This document shows, in pieces, positions 27,007 to 36,461 of a stretch of DNA of 64,000 nt. The stretch comes from Pseudomonas fluorescens (GTDB lineage Bacteria; Pseudomonadota; Gammaproteobacteria; Pseudomonadales; Pseudomonadaceae). Position 1 is the stretch's first letter; the number at the start of each line of letters is the position of its first letter. The DNA is taken from the NCBI RefSeq assembly GCF_902498065.1, contig NZ_CABVIR010000001.1:62001-126000 (forward strand), written 5' to 3'. The notes under the pieces were generated by a model. It did no database searches, had not been told where the DNA came from, and saw only the letters and a program-made list of their open reading frames with translations. Position numbers and translations under genes: made by a program.

Positions 27007-29277
27007 ATGTCCGATCAATTCGAAATCTTCCTCACTTGCCCAAAAGGCCTCGAAGGCCTGCTCATCGAGGAAGCCGTCGGGCTTGGCCTTGAAGAGGCGC
27101 GTGAGCACACCTCTGCCGTGCGCGGCATGGCGACCATGGAAACCGCTTATCGCCTGTGCCTGTGGTCGCGTCTGGCGAACCGGGTTTTGCTGGTGCTCAA
27201 GCGTTTCCCGATGAAGGACGCCGAAGACCTGTATCACGGCGTACTCGATATCGAGTGGCAAGACCACATGCTCAACGACGGCACCCTGGCCGTCGAGTTC
27301 AGCGGTCACGGCTCGGGCATCGACAACACGCACTTTGGCGCCCTGAAAGTCAAAGACGCCATCGTCGACAAACTGCGCACCCCGCAAGGCGACCGTCCGT
27401 CGATCGACAAACTCAACCCGGACCTGCGCATTCACCTGCGTCTGGACCGTGGCGAAGCCATTCTGTCCCTCGACCTCTCCGGTCACAGCCTGCACCAGCG
27501 CGGCTACCGCCTGCAGCAAGGCGCGGCACCGCTGAAGGAAAACCTCGCGGCTGCCATCCTGATCCGTTCCGGCTGGCCGCGCATTGCGGCCGACGGCGGC
27601 GCCCTGGCTGACCCGATGTGCGGTGTCGGTACGTTCCTCGTCGAAGCAGCGATGATCGCCGCCGATATGGCGCCCAACCTGCGTCGCGAGCAGTGGGGCT
27701 TCACCGCGTGGCTTGGTCACGTACCCGCACTGTGGAAAAAGCTGCACGAAGAAGCCACCGAACGCGCTGCGGCCGGTCTGGCCAAGCCACCGCTGTGGAT
27801 TCGTGGTTACGAAGCCGACCCGCGCCTGATTCAACCGGGCCGCAACAACGTCGAGCGTGCCGGCCTGAGCGAGTGGATCAAGATCTACCAGGGCGAAGTC
27901 GCTACCTTCGAACCGCGCCCGGACCAGAACCAGAAAGGCCTGGTGATCTGCAACCCACCGTACGGCGAGCGACTGGGCGACGAGGCGAGCCTGCTCTATC
28001 TCTACCAGAACCTCGGCGAACGTCTGCGTCAGGCTTGCCTGAACTGGGAAGCGGCGGTGTTCACCGGCGCGCCGGACCTGGGCAAGCGCATGGGCATCCG
28101 CAGCCACAAACAGTATTCGTTCTGGAACGGCGCGTTGCCGTGCAAACTGCTGCTGATCAAGGTCACGCCGGATCAGTTCGTCACCGGCGAGCGTCGCACC
28201 CCGGAACAGCGCCAGGTCGAGCGCGAACAGGCGGAATACGATCAGGCGCCGAACGAGCCGCAGGAACGCCAGTACAACAAAAACGGTAACCCGATCAAAC
28301 CGGCGGCGGCACCCGCTCCGGTAATCGAGCAACCGCGCTTGAGCGAAGGCGGGCAGATGTTTGCCAACCGTCTGCAAAAAAACCTCAAGGCACTGGGCAA
28401 GTGGGTCAAGCGTGAAGGCATCGATTGCTATCGTATTTACGATGCCGACATGCCGGAATATTCGATGGCCATCGACCTGTATCACGATTGGGTCCACGTC
28501 CAGGAATACGCCGCGCCGAAATCCATCGACCCGGAAAAAGCCTCGGCGCGCATGTTCGATGCGCTGGCGGCGATTCCACAGGCATTGAACATCGACAAAA
28601 GCCGCGTAGTGGTCAAGCGTCGCGAGCGTCAGAGCGGTACCAAGCAGTACGAACGTCAGGCGGCCCAAGGCAAGTTCGTCGAAGTCAACGAAGGTGGCGT
28701 GAAGCTGTTGGTGAACCTCACCGACTACCTCGACACCGGGCTGTTCCTCGACCACCGGCCGATGCGCATGCGCATCCAGAAAGAGGCAGCCGGCAAGCGC
28801 TTCCTCAACCTGTATTGCTACACCGCGACGGCCAGTGTTCACGCAGCCAAGGGCGGCGCGCGCAGCACCACCAGCGTCGACCTGTCGAAAACCTACCTCG
28901 ACTGGGCGCGTCGCAACCTGTCGCTGAACGGTTTCTCCGACAAGAACCGTCTGGAGCAGGGCGACGTGATGGTCTGGCTGGATGCCTGCCGTGACGAGTT
29001 CGACCTGATCTTTATCGACCCGCCGACCTTCTCCAACTCCAAGCGCATGGAAGGGATCTTCGACGTGCAGCGAGATCAGGTGCAACTGATCGACTTGGCC
29101 ATGGCGCGACTGGCGCCGGGTGGCGTGTTGTACTTCTCCAACAACTTCCGCAAGTTCGCGCTCGAGGAAAATCTCACTGAGCGTTACGCGGTCGAGGAGA
29201 TCACCACCCAGACCATCGATCCGGATTTCGCCCGCAACGGCAAGATCCACCGAGCCTGGAAAATCACTGCGCGTTGA
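27007..29277 (+). CDS. rlmL: Fused 23S rRNA methyltransferase RlmKL
   Basis: A bifunctional enzyme that makes m2G2445 (N-terminal RlmL part) and m7G2069 (C-terminal RlmK part) in 23S rRNA. The 756-residue protein has an N-terminal THUMP domain, the first SAM/catalytic region (LADPMCGVGTFLVEAAM near residue 199; the NPPY motif in VICNPPYGERLGDE near residue 315), a charged linker, then the second Rossmann methyltransferase (RFLNLYCYTATASVHAAKGGA near residue 598 and FIDPPTFSNSKRM near residue 670). The ATG at 27007 matches the family start MSDQFEIFLTCPKGLE. Confidence 0.97.
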   Translation: MSDQFEIFLTCPKGLEGLLIEEAVGLGLEEAREHTSAVRGMATMETAYRLCLWSRLANRVLLVLKRFPMKDAEDLYHGVLDIEWQDHMLNDGTLAVEFSGHGSGIDNTHFGALKVKDAIVDKLRTPQGDRPSIDKLNPDLRIHLRLDRGEAILSLDLSGHSLHQRGYRLQQGAAPLKENLAAAILIRSGWPRIAADGGALADPMCGVGTFLVEAAMIAADMAPNLRREQWGFTAWLGHVPALWKKLHEEATERAAAGLAKPPLWIRGYEADPRLIQPGRNNVERAGLSEWIKIYQGEVATFEPRPDQNQKGLVICNPPYGERLGDEASLLYLYQNLGERLRQACLNWEAAVFTGAPDLGKRMGIRSHKQYSFWNGALPCKLLLIKVTPDQFVTGERRTPEQRQVEREQAEYDQAPNEPQERQYNKNGNPIKPAAAPAPVIEQPRLSEGGQMFANRLQKNLKALGKWVKREGIDCYRIYDADMPEYSMAIDLYHDWVHVQEYAAPKSIDPEKASARMFDALAAIPQALNIDKSRVVVKRRERQSGTKQYERQAAQGKFVEVNEGGVKLLVNLTDYLDTGLFLDHRPMRMRIQKEAAGKRFLNLYCYTATASVHAAKGGARSTTSVDLSKTYLDWARRNLSLNGFSDKNRLEQGDVMVWLDACRDEFDLIFIDPPTFSNSKRMEGIFDVQRDQVQLIDLAMARLAPGGVLYFSNNFRKFALEENLTERYAVEEITTQTIDPDFARNGKIHRAWKITAR

Positions 29278-29420
29278 CAGATTTTCGCATTGGATCCACA
29301 GAGCCTTGATTTTTAAAGGCTCTTGGCTTCTTTCAGTGCTGGTCAAATTGATGGCTAATAGCTATAACTCAACGCATGGCCAATGGGCTTTTCCGGCACC
29401 TGGCGTTTTGAGTTGCCTCT

Positions 29421-31811
29421 ATGTCGTTGCACGCCGTGCGCCCAAAGATCCTGGGTTTTATCAGTGAAGACGTCTCGGCCTGGCTGGTCGCGCTGCTGGT
29501 ATTGGTCGTCGGCGGGATTCTCACCGGATTGCTCGCCTGGTCGACCCTGAATCTGTTTCACCAACAATTGCGGCAACGTTTCCAACTGCTGGCCAGTGAA
29601 CGTTACAGCCGTATCGAAGAACGTTTCGAAGATCAGGAGCAGCGCCTCGATGGGCTGCGCCGGTTCTTTGCCAATTCCGATGCGGTTGCCCGCGAGGAAT
29701 TCGACGGCTACACCCAACCTTTGCTGCACCGGACTCAGGCCTATTCGTTTGCTCTGCGGGTCAGCCGTGCCGAGCGGGCAGCGTTTGAGCGTCGGGTGCG
29801 TGAAGAGGGTTTATCCGATTTCAGCATTCGTGAGCTCAATGCCGACGGTCAGCTGCAATTGGCGGCGGAGCGCGATGAGTATGTTGTGGTGCTGTACAGC
29901 CAGACCCAAAGCAAGCTCGGCTCACCGCTGGGTTACGACCTGGCGGCGCAGCCTCTGCGCCGTGCCACCCTGGACAGGGCGGACCAGCATGGTCAGATGG
30001 CGGTGTCGCAGCCGATGCATCTGGTTAGCATCGAGCCGGCCTATGCGCGGGGCGTGCTGCTGGTGGCGCCGGTCATGCTACGCGGCAATCCAGACACGAA
30101 ACCTTACGGTTATGTGATGGCGGTGATCAGCATGCGTCAGTTGCTGGCCGATGGCTTGCCGGAAGCGGGCCGTGATTATCTGTCGGTGCGTATCCTCGAC
30201 TTGTCCACCGAGGACCAGCACGAAGTGCTTTACGAATCCTCCAACGGTCCTGCCGCCAGTGAGTTGGCGGCGACCCGGCTGCTGCGGCTGGCCGACCATG
30301 ACTATCAGGTCGACATCCAGCCTAGCGAGGCCTTCCTGCAAGCCAACCATTCCTCGGTAGGCAGCCTGGTGGTACTGGGTGGTTTGCTCAGTCTGCTGCT
30401 CAGCTCGCTGCTTTATGTACTGGTCAGTCAGCGGCAACGCGCGCTGAAAATGGTCGAGCAGCGGACTCAGGAACTGCGTGCCCGTGAGCAGGAACTGCGT
30501 GGCACCCACGGTCAGTTGCGTGGCGTGTTGAATGCCGCGACCCAGGTGGCAATCATCGCTACAGACCTGCGCGGTGTCATCAGCACGTTCAACGCCGGGG
30601 CGGAGCAGATGCTCGGCTATTCAAGCGTGGAAGTGGTCGGGCACATGACCCTGGAAAACCTGCACCTGCCCCGGGAACTTGCCGCGCGTTCGGCGGAGTT
30701 GAGTGCACGTTATGGCAAACCGATTCCGACCTGCCAGGCGATGTTGGTCGAGGGCGGTGAGGAGGGCGGTCACGAGGCGCGGGAGTGGACACTGATCCGT
30801 GGGGACGGCAGCCAATTAACGGTGAACATGCTGGCGACCCCGGTGCTCGACGATCAAGGTTTGTGGGTCGGGCACTTGGCGATCTGCATCGACGTCACCG
30901 AGCGCAAGCGCGTGCACGAGGCGCTCGCCGCACGGGATTTGCTCTTGAAGAAACTCAGCGCCCATGTGCCCGGCGGGATTTACCAGTTCAAGATGGAGTT
31001 CGACGGGCGCTTCAGTGTGATCTACGCCAGCGATGGCATCCGCGAGATCTACGAACTCGAACCCGATGTCTTGCTGCTCAACGCCGAAGCGATTTTCACC
31101 CGGATTCACCCTCAGGACACCACGAGGGTCCGCGCCTCGATCCGGGCATCGGCGGACACGCTCAGCCCGTGGCGCGAGGAGTATCGCGTGCAGCTGCCGA
31201 CGCGAGGGCTGCGCTGGGTCCGTGGCGAAGCAACCCCGGAGGAGCAGCCTGGCGGCGGCGTACTCTGGCATGGCTACATCTCGGATATCTCCGATCTCAA
31301 GCGCGTCGAAGAAGAACTGCGAGCGCTGTCGATCACCGATTCGCTGACCGGAATCCACAACCGCCGCTACTTCCAGGAGCGCCTGACCACCGAGATGGCC
31401 CGGGTCGAGCGCGGTGGCGGCGAGTTGTCGGTGATCATGCTCGACATCGATCATTTCAAACGCATCAATGACCAGCATGGCCACGCCGTTGGCGATCGGG
31501 TGTTGCAGGCGGTGTGCGAGCGCATCGGCCATCGCCTGCGCCGCTCCGACGTGTTCTGTCGCTTGGGCGGTGAAGAGTTCATGGTGCTCTGCCCGGACAT
31601 CGACGGCGAACAGGCCTATGTGCTGGCGCTGGAGCTTTGGCAGGGCTTGCGCAGTTCACCGATCGACGACGTCGGGATCGTTACCGCGAGTTTCGGCATT
31701 GCCAGTTGGCGGGTCGACGAGGGCGCGGATGCGCTGTTGCTGCGGGCGGACTCGGGGGTCTATGCGGCGAAGCAGGCGGGCCGGGATCGGGTTCAGGGCG
31801 AGATGAATTAG
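29421..31811 (+). CDS. CHASE-PAS-GGDEF diguanylate cyclase
   Basis: A 796-residue inner-membrane c-di-GMP synthase. A first membrane helix (ALLVLVVGGILTGLLAWSTL, about residues 24-45) and a second (LVVLGGLLSLLLSSLLYVLV, about 314-333) enclose a CHASE-like periplasmic sensor. Two PAS/PAC units follow (about 365-495 and 505-625). The C-terminal GGDEF domain has the active-site form GGEEF near residue 714 and an I-site RRSD five residues before it, so product inhibition is expected. No EAL domain is present. The ligand of the sensor is unknown. Confidence 0.92.
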   Translation: MSLHAVRPKILGFISEDVSAWLVALLVLVVGGILTGLLAWSTLNLFHQQLRQRFQLLASERYSRIEERFEDQEQRLDGLRRFFANSDAVAREEFDGYTQPLLHRTQAYSFALRVSRAERAAFERRVREEGLSDFSIRELNADGQLQLAAERDEYVVVLYSQTQSKLGSPLGYDLAAQPLRRATLDRADQHGQMAVSQPMHLVSIEPAYARGVLLVAPVMLRGNPDTKPYGYVMAVISMRQLLADGLPEAGRDYLSVRILDLSTEDQHEVLYESSNGPAASELAATRLLRLADHDYQVDIQPSEAFLQANHSSVGSLVVLGGLLSLLLSSLLYVLVSQRQRALKMVEQRTQELRAREQELRGTHGQLRGVLNAATQVAIIATDLRGVISTFNAGAEQMLGYSSVEVVGHMTLENLHLPRELAARSAELSARYGKPIPTCQAMLVEGGEEGGHEAREWTLIRGDGSQLTVNMLATPVLDDQGLWVGHLAICIDVTERKRVHEALAARDLLLKKLSAHVPGGIYQFKMEFDGRFSVIYASDGIREIYELEPDVLLLNAEAIFTRIHPQDTTRVRASIRASADTLSPWREEYRVQLPTRGLRWVRGEATPEEQPGGGVLWHGYISDISDLKRVEEELRALSITDSLTGIHNRRYFQERLTTEMARVERGGGELSVIMLDIDHFKRINDQHGHAVGDRVLQAVCERIGHRLRRSDVFCRLGGEEFMVLCPDIDGEQAYVLALELWQGLRSSPIDDVGIVTASFGIASWRVDEGADALLLRADSGVYAAKQAGRDRVQGEMN

Positions 31812-31833
31812 CTGTCGGCTGCACACAACCCCC

Positions 31834-31922
31834 TGTGGGAGCTAGCCTGCTAGCGATAGCGGTGTGTAAGTCAATATATGTGTCGACTGACACACCGCTA
31901 TCGCTAGCAGGCTAGCTCCCAC
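31834..31922. repeat. REP pair, AGCCTGCTAGC variant
   Basis: Inverted REP pair between convergent genes. Both arms carry the unusual core GGGAGCTAGCCTGCTAGCG rather than the common GGGAGCGGGCTTGCCCGCG. Confidence 0.88.
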
Positions 31923-31938
31923 ATTTGATTTGCGGTGT

Positions 31939-33399
31939 TTACAACACCGAAGCCGTGTCAGGCAGTTTCGGCTGGCGATACAAATCCAGCAGCACCTGAT
32001 CCAGCACCGACGACGCGCCGAACGGGGCCTTGTCGTTGAGGATCGCCACCACCGCCCAGGTGTTGCCGTTGACGTCGCGACTGAAGCCGGAAATAGCGCG
32101 CACGGTGTTCAGGGTGCCGGTCTTGACGTGGGCTTCACCGCGCATCGCGGTGGTCTTCAAGCGTTTGCGCATGGTGCCGTCGGTGCCGGCAATCGGCATC
32201 GAACTGATGAACTCGGCAGAGTACGGACTGCGCCATGCGGCTTGCAGCATCGCCGCCATTTCACGGGCGCTGACACGTTCTGCGCGGGACAGGCCGGAGC
32301 CGTTTTCCATCACAAGGTGTGGCGCGGTAATGCCTTTCTTCGCCAGCCACTGACGCACCACGCGCTGGGCTGCTTTGGCATCGTCGGCGTCGGCGTCGGT
32401 GCGGAATTTCTGGCCAAGGCTCAGGAACAGCTGCTGCGCCATGGTGTTGTTACTGTACTTGTTGATGTCGCGGATGATTTCCGCCAGGTCTGGCGAGAAG
32501 GCGCGAGCCAGGACCTTGGCGTCTTTCGGCGTAGGTGCCAGAACATCCTTGCCCTGAATGCTGCCGCCCAGTTCCTTCCAGATCGCCCGGACTGCGCCTG
32601 CGGTATAGGTCGCGTGGTCGAGCAGCGACAGGTAAGTCTGCGAGCTGCAGCCTTCACCCAACTGTCCGCCGACGGTCACGGTGACGCTGCCATCGGCCTG
32701 GGTCACCGGGTTGTAACGCACGCCACCGGCGCACTGCTTGGAGTTGACGGCTTTGACCTGGTTTTCGATGCGGATGCTGGCAATTGGCGGCTCCACCGAG
32801 ATCAGCACCCGGCCACTGTCGTTGCGCGCGACGAAGCGCAGGGCCTTGAGGTTGACCAGCAGCGAATCGGGTTTGACCAGGAACGGTTTGTTTTCGTCAT
32901 TACCGTCATCGTTGAACTCCGGCAGTTGCGGTTGCACGAAGAAATTGCGGTCCAGCACCAGGTCTCCGGTGACTTGCGTCACGCCGTTGGCCCGCAGGTC
33001 GCGCATCAGCAACCAGAGTTTTTCCATGTTCAGCTTCGGATCGCCGCCGCCCTTGAGGTAGAGGTTGCCGTTGAGAATGCCGCCGTTGAGGGTGCCGTCG
33101 GTGTAGAACTCGGTTTTCCATTGATGGTTCGGGCCGAGCATTTCCAGGGCCGCATAGGTGGTCACCAGTTTCATGGTCGAGGCCGGGTTGACCGAGACGT
33201 CAGCGTTGAAAATGGTCGGGGTGCCAGGGCCGTTGAGCGGAATCATCACCAGGGACAGGGCATTGTCCTGCAGCTTGCTGGCCTTGAGGGCTTTTTCGAC
33301 GTTGGGCGACAGCCCGGTATTGATGGTGGCAGCGGAAACGGGGAGGGCCAGGGGGAGAAGAAGACTGGCCAGCAACAATGGACGCAAAGATTTGATCAT
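31939..33399 (-). CDS. dacB: D-alanyl-D-alanine carboxypeptidase/endopeptidase (PBP4)
   Basis: A periplasmic class C penicillin-binding protein that trims peptidoglycan peptides. The 486-residue precursor has a signal peptide (LLLASLLLPLALPVSA, cleavage near residue 23). The active-site motifs are S74-T-M-K77, SNN (in KYSNNTMAQQLF) and KTG (in HVKTGTLN). I chose the ATG at 33399 because it begins the signal peptide. The pyrD-rmf-rlmL ... dacB-yggL order matches PAO1 as I remember it, with the cyclase gene as an insertion. Confidence 0.95.
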   Translation of the reverse strand: MIKSLRPLLLASLLLPLALPVSAATINTGLSPNVEKALKASKLQDNALSLVMIPLNGPGTPTIFNADVSVNPASTMKLVTTYAALEMLGPNHQWKTEFYTDGTLNGGILNGNLYLKGGGDPKLNMEKLWLLMRDLRANGVTQVTGDLVLDRNFFVQPQLPEFNDDGNDENKPFLVKPDSLLVNLKALRFVARNDSGRVLISVEPPIASIRIENQVKAVNSKQCAGGVRYNPVTQADGSVTVTVGGQLGEGCSSQTYLSLLDHATYTAGAVRAIWKELGGSIQGKDVLAPTPKDAKVLARAFSPDLAEIIRDINKYSNNTMAQQLFLSLGQKFRTDADADDAKAAQRVVRQWLAKKGITAPHLVMENGSGLSRAERVSAREMAAMLQAAWRSPYSAEFISSMPIAGTDGTMRKRLKTTAMRGEAHVKTGTLNTVRAISGFSRDVNGNTWAVVAILNDKAPFGASSVLDQVLLDLYRQPKLPDTASVL

Positions 33400-33633
33400 C
33401 TGAAATAAAACCCTACAGCCGAGGGGGGAAAAGACGAGGGCATGAAGATAATTTCCCTCAGTGGTCATGAACGTGTCGGCATTATGCCCCAAGGTGTAGC
33501 GGCTTGTGCCGTGCCCGAGTCACCTAATCCGCTATTTTTTTACCGACGGTAACTCGTTGCACCCAGAGAATCGGGCAATTGGCGGCTTAAACTGCTAAAG
33601 TGCCGCCCGTTATTACTTATGAGGATTGTTCCA

Positions 33634-33978
33634 ATGGCGACTAACCGTTCCCAGCGTCTGCGCAAAAAACTGTGCGTCGATGAATTTCAAGAGCTGGGTT
33701 TCGAGCTGAACCTGGATTTCAAAGAAGATTTGGCTGATGAAGCCATTGATGCTTTCCTCGACGCGTTCCTGAAAGAAGCCATGGAAGCCAACGGTCTGGG
33801 CTATGTTGGCGGCGACGACTTCGGTCTGGTTTGCCTGCAGAAACGTGGCTCGGTGTCCGAAGAGCAGCGTGCTGCTGTTGAAGCCTGGCTCAAAGGCCGC
33901 AGCGAACTGACTGAAGTCACCGTCAGCCCGTTGCTGGACGTCTGGTACCCGGAAAAGCCGATCAATCCGGTAGCTTGA
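33634..33978 (+). CDS. yggL: YggL-family 50S ribosome-binding protein (DUF469)
   Basis: A 114-residue protein of the YggL family, reported to bind the 50S subunit. It begins MATNRSQRLRKKLCVDEFQELGFE and contains the acidic DFKEDLADEAIDAFLDAFL segment. The start at 33634 fits the family; a possible upstream ATG at 33619 would add five residues. A strong terminator follows immediately. The 233-base gap to the divergent dacB has no other feature I can support. Confidence 0.92.
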   Translation: MATNRSQRLRKKLCVDEFQELGFELNLDFKEDLADEAIDAFLDAFLKEAMEANGLGYVGGDDFGLVCLQKRGSVSEEQRAAVEAWLKGRSELTEVTVSPLLDVWYPEKPINPVA

Positions 33979-33985
33979 TGTCATG

Positions 33986-34017
33986 AAAAACGGCGACCCA
34001 AGGGTCGCCGTTTTTTT
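33986..34017 (+). terminator. Intrinsic terminator of yggL
   Basis: AAAAACGGCGACC pairs with GGTCGCCGTTTTT around a short loop, followed by T residues, 8 bases after the yggL stop. Confidence 0.95.
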
Positions 34018-34238
34018 ATGCCTGTCAGAAAGCCATCGCCGGACCGCTGGCTGTGTGCCTGAATCTACTTTTCCTCACTGGTCCACCCAGCTGCCCTGCG
34101 GGTAATCCAGCAAAGAAACGACACGAACGGAAACAGGAGACAGTCTTTTCGGAAGCTTCCCACAGCCAGGTTTTGAGCTTCCCGGTAGGGTCAACGGCCC
34201 CCGGCACTTTGCCGGGTTACCCCAAGGAAGAACGAACC

Positions 34239-34928
34239 ATGACCAGAAAGGCCGTTATCGTTTTCAGCGGTGGACAAGACTCAACCACCTGCTTGATCCA
34301 TGCACTGCCGATGTACGATGAAATTCATTGCCTTACGTTTGATTACGGCCAGCGGCATCGTGCGGAAATCGAAGTGGCGCAACAGCTTTCGAAACAACTT
34401 GGCGTGAAGGTGCACAAAGTATTGGACACTTCATTGCTGAATGAATTGGCCGTTAGCAGCTTGACGCGTGACAACATTCCTATTGCGCGGAGTACCGGAG
34501 CCGGGGTGCCGGATACATTCGTACCGGGCAGGAATATTCTGTTTTTAACTCTGGCTTCAATTTATGCCTATCAAGTGGGCGCCGAGGCTGTTATTACAGG
34601 TGTCTGTGAAACAGAGAGCTCTGGTTATCCTGATTGTGGTGATGAGTTTGTCAAAGTGTTGAACAGCGCCATCCACTTGGGTATGGACTATAGATTGCGG
34701 ATAGAAACTCCGCTTATGAGGTTGAATAAAGCTGAGACTTGGGCTTTGGCTGATTACCATAATCGGCTGGATTTGGTTCGCTATCACACATTGACTTGCT
34801 ATAACGGTATAACGGGAAGTGGGTGTGCCGACTGTGATGCATGTGCTCTTCGTGGGAAAGGGTTGAGTGAGTTTCTGGAAAACGAAGCACAGGTCAGGAG
34901 CAGTTTAAAAATAAAACTAGGGCTCTAA
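34239..34928 (+). CDS. queC: 7-cyano-7-deazaguanine synthase QueC
   Basis: QueC converts 7-carboxy-7-deazaguanine to preQ0 with ammonia and ATP, on the way to queuosine or other 7-deazapurines. The 229-residue protein has the PP-loop [11 protein letters not shown] (residues 9-19), [11 protein letters not shown] near residue 90, and the C-terminal zinc cysteines in [18 protein letters not shown] chose the ATG at 34239. The 260-base gap upstream holds the yggL terminator and a CCCGGCA/TGCCGGG hairpin near 34199-34215. The second half of the gene is visibly AT-richer than the flanking core genes. It converges with a VUT-family transporter gene, and the region looks acquired. Pseudomonads usually also have a queC near pal/queE, so this may be a second copy. 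Confidence 0.92.
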   Translation: MTRKAVIVFSGGQDSTTCLIHALPMYDEIHCLTFDYGQRHRAEIEVAQQLSKQLGVKVHKVLDTSLLNELAVSSLTRDNIPIARSTGAGVPDTFVPGRNILFLTLASIYAYQVGAEAVITGVCETESSGYPDCGDEFVKVLNSAIHLGMDYRLRIETPLMRLNKAETWALADYHNRLDLVRYHTLTCYNGITGSGCADCDACALRGKGLSEFLENEAQVRSSLKIKLGL

Positions 34929-34942
34929 AAAATCAACGGCTG

Positions 34943-34971
34943 AGGGAGTTGGCCGATAGTGCCAACTCCCT
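34943..34971. terminator. Hairpin between queC and the VUT gene
   Basis: Perfect 11-base stem AGGGAGTTGGC/GCCAACTCCCT with a 7-base loop, in the 50 bases between convergent stops. T tracts are weak on the plus strand; on the minus strand a T6 lies 11 bases beyond the stem. Confidence 0.65.
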
Positions 34972-34978
34972 CCAGATC

Positions 34979-35857
34979 TTATGCGGGTTGACCTGCAGCT
35001 ATATATCTTTTAAATAGTGATCTTGCTCCGTAAGCAGGTAAAATATTGAAAAATGCGAAGCACATTTTTATAGTTATTTGAATATAGATGATATGAAGTA
35101 TGTCGCTATTTTTCATGGTTCCATAAAATGCTATAAAGCAAAACAGAAAGCTATCTATTATTACTGCAAAAAAAGTACTGAAGAACACTCGTATAAATAA
35201 AAATCTGGAGTTTGTTAGTTTTTTTATCCTGCACAATAAATAAGAGTTGATGTATTCAGAGAAAAGGAAGGATATGCAGGAGGCTATCAATACAGATGAC
35301 ACATGTGCAATCACCTCGCTGTAGGGTTTGTCGAGACTCCATCCGGCTAAACCGGGAAGATAGCTGGTTCCACTTAGTAATATGATGATAAATGCGTTGC
35401 TTGCGAAAGCAAACAGTATGGCTCGTCTTGCGAGTTTGAGGCCGTAAGACTCATTTAGTATGTCAACTACTAAAAACGTCAGTGGGTACAGAAAAACGCC
35501 AGGAGTAACGGTTATGTCAAATAGTTCTATATATACAAGTTTTGTCGCTGCAACATTTGTGAAGATGTAAAGTGCGAAAAGCAGCAGGTTAAGGGCAACA
35601 TATGTCATCCACGACCTTTCGTGGCGATCATTCATTTCGTAGGTGGTTAGGGCAGTGCCGCCAGAATAATATTTTCGATAAATGTCCTTTATTTCTACCT
35701 TGTTCAGATTGTCTATTATTTCGCTTTTTAATATTTCGCCTAACCTGACTTTTATGATTTTTCCTGTGGAGATAATCATTATGATGACAAGGTTTTTGTT
35801 TTTTTCAAATCCTAATAATTTGTATTTGCTGTTTTCGAGTTCAATCCTGTTTTCCAT
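34979..35857 (-). CDS. VUT/YhhQ-family queuosine-precursor transporter
   Basis: A 292-residue inner-membrane protein of the VUT (YhhQ, DUF165) family, whose members import preQ0/preQ1. Family segments are TNVAATKLV near residue 100 and GVFLYPLTFLVVDILNESYG near residue 120, with about six membrane helices. The first 85 residues are an extra, soluble, lysine-rich extension absent from E. coli YhhQ as I remember it. The gene is AT-rich, overlaps the upstream HTH regulator by 17 bases and converges with queC. Together they suggest a 7-deazaguanine uptake and synthesis module. Confidence 0.82.
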   Translation of the reverse strand: MENRIELENSKYKLLGFEKNKNLVIIMIISTGKIIKVRLGEILKSEIIDNLNKVEIKDIYRKYYSGGTALTTYEMNDRHERSWMTYVALNLLLFALYIFTNVAATKLVYIELFDITVTPGVFLYPLTFLVVDILNESYGLKLARRAILFAFASNAFIIILLSGTSYLPGLAGWSLDKPYSEVIAHVSSVLIASCISFLFSEYINSYLLCRIKKLTNSRFLFIRVFFSTFFAVIIDSFLFCFIAFYGTMKNSDILHIIYIQITIKMCFAFFNILPAYGARSLFKRYIAAGQPA

Positions 35858-36461
35858 TAAACCTTTCCTCTAAAATATCTCCAATAATATAAGTGGTGTC
35901 AGAGTCGAAGTGGTTGTCGATGGCTATGGTCAGCCTGTTTGTTACCTTGTTGTATCCTAATTTGTCTGCGCTGCCATTTGATAAGCCCCTTTTGACTATC
36001 AAAAGATCCCCCGCCTCGTTCATTTCACTGATTTCATTCTCGAGAAACACGCCTATTAAATTACAGTCCGGTCCGAAGTAATATGTCAGTGGATGCGTGA
36101 TAGTCAGTTCGCCAATTCTTTTGTCAAGACTCTGCATCAGCAAGCTCTCTCTAATAATTGGGACGGCTGCAGGATTCATATTTCCATCCGGAGAGGCGCT
36201 GCTCTCTATAATTTCTTTTTCTTCAAAATCTACCGTCTCTATTTCCTTGTATGAGACGCCAAAGAAATCCGATATTTTCCGAATGGTAGATTGTTGTACA
36301 TGGACAACCCGTCCTTCCAAAATGTTATAGATGGTGGTTCGAGTCAGGCCGCTGGAGTTACACAAGGAGAGCCGCGTTTCACCACGGCTCTTTATCAGGT
36401 ACTTTATGTTGTTTTTTAGTTTTTCTGTTCTGTCTTTTTTGTGCATTAAAATATCTACCAT
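35841..36461 (-). CDS. HTH regulator with C-terminal sensor-like domain
   Basis: A 206-residue (from ATG 36461) DNA-binding protein. Residues about 8-70 form an XRE-type helix-turn-helix (NIKYLIKSRGETRLSLCNSSGLTRTTIYNILEG). The C-terminal half (GDLLIVKRG ... YIIGDILEERF) resembles the S24/LexA-like fold without a recognisable Ser-Lys dyad. AACAGG precedes the ATG; longer starts up to 36611 exist but the added region is not domain-like. It overlaps the VUT transporter gene by 17 bases, so they form one transcript. It probably controls the transporter and perhaps queC; the effector is unknown. Confidence 0.7.
   Translation of the reverse strand: MVDILMHKKDRTEKLKNNIKYLIKSRGETRLSLCNSSGLTRTTIYNILEGRVVHVQQSTIRKISDFFGVSYKEIETVDFEEKEIIESSASPDGNMNPAAVPIIRESLLMQSLDKRIGELTITHPLTYYFGPDCNLIGVFLENEISEMNEAGDLLIVKRGLSNGSADKLGYNKVTNRLTIAIDNHFDSDTTYIIGDILEERFNGKQD

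Noticed and set aside
34150..34238. preQ1 riboswitch before queC
   Set aside because: There is a CCCGGCA/TGCCGGG hairpin, but the A-rich tail and pseudoknot of known preQ1 classes are not visible.
34053..34238. 62-codon N-terminal extension of queC
   Set aside because: The frame is open by chance. The PP-loop N-terminus begins at the ATG at 34239, as in the family, and the upstream part contains a hairpin.
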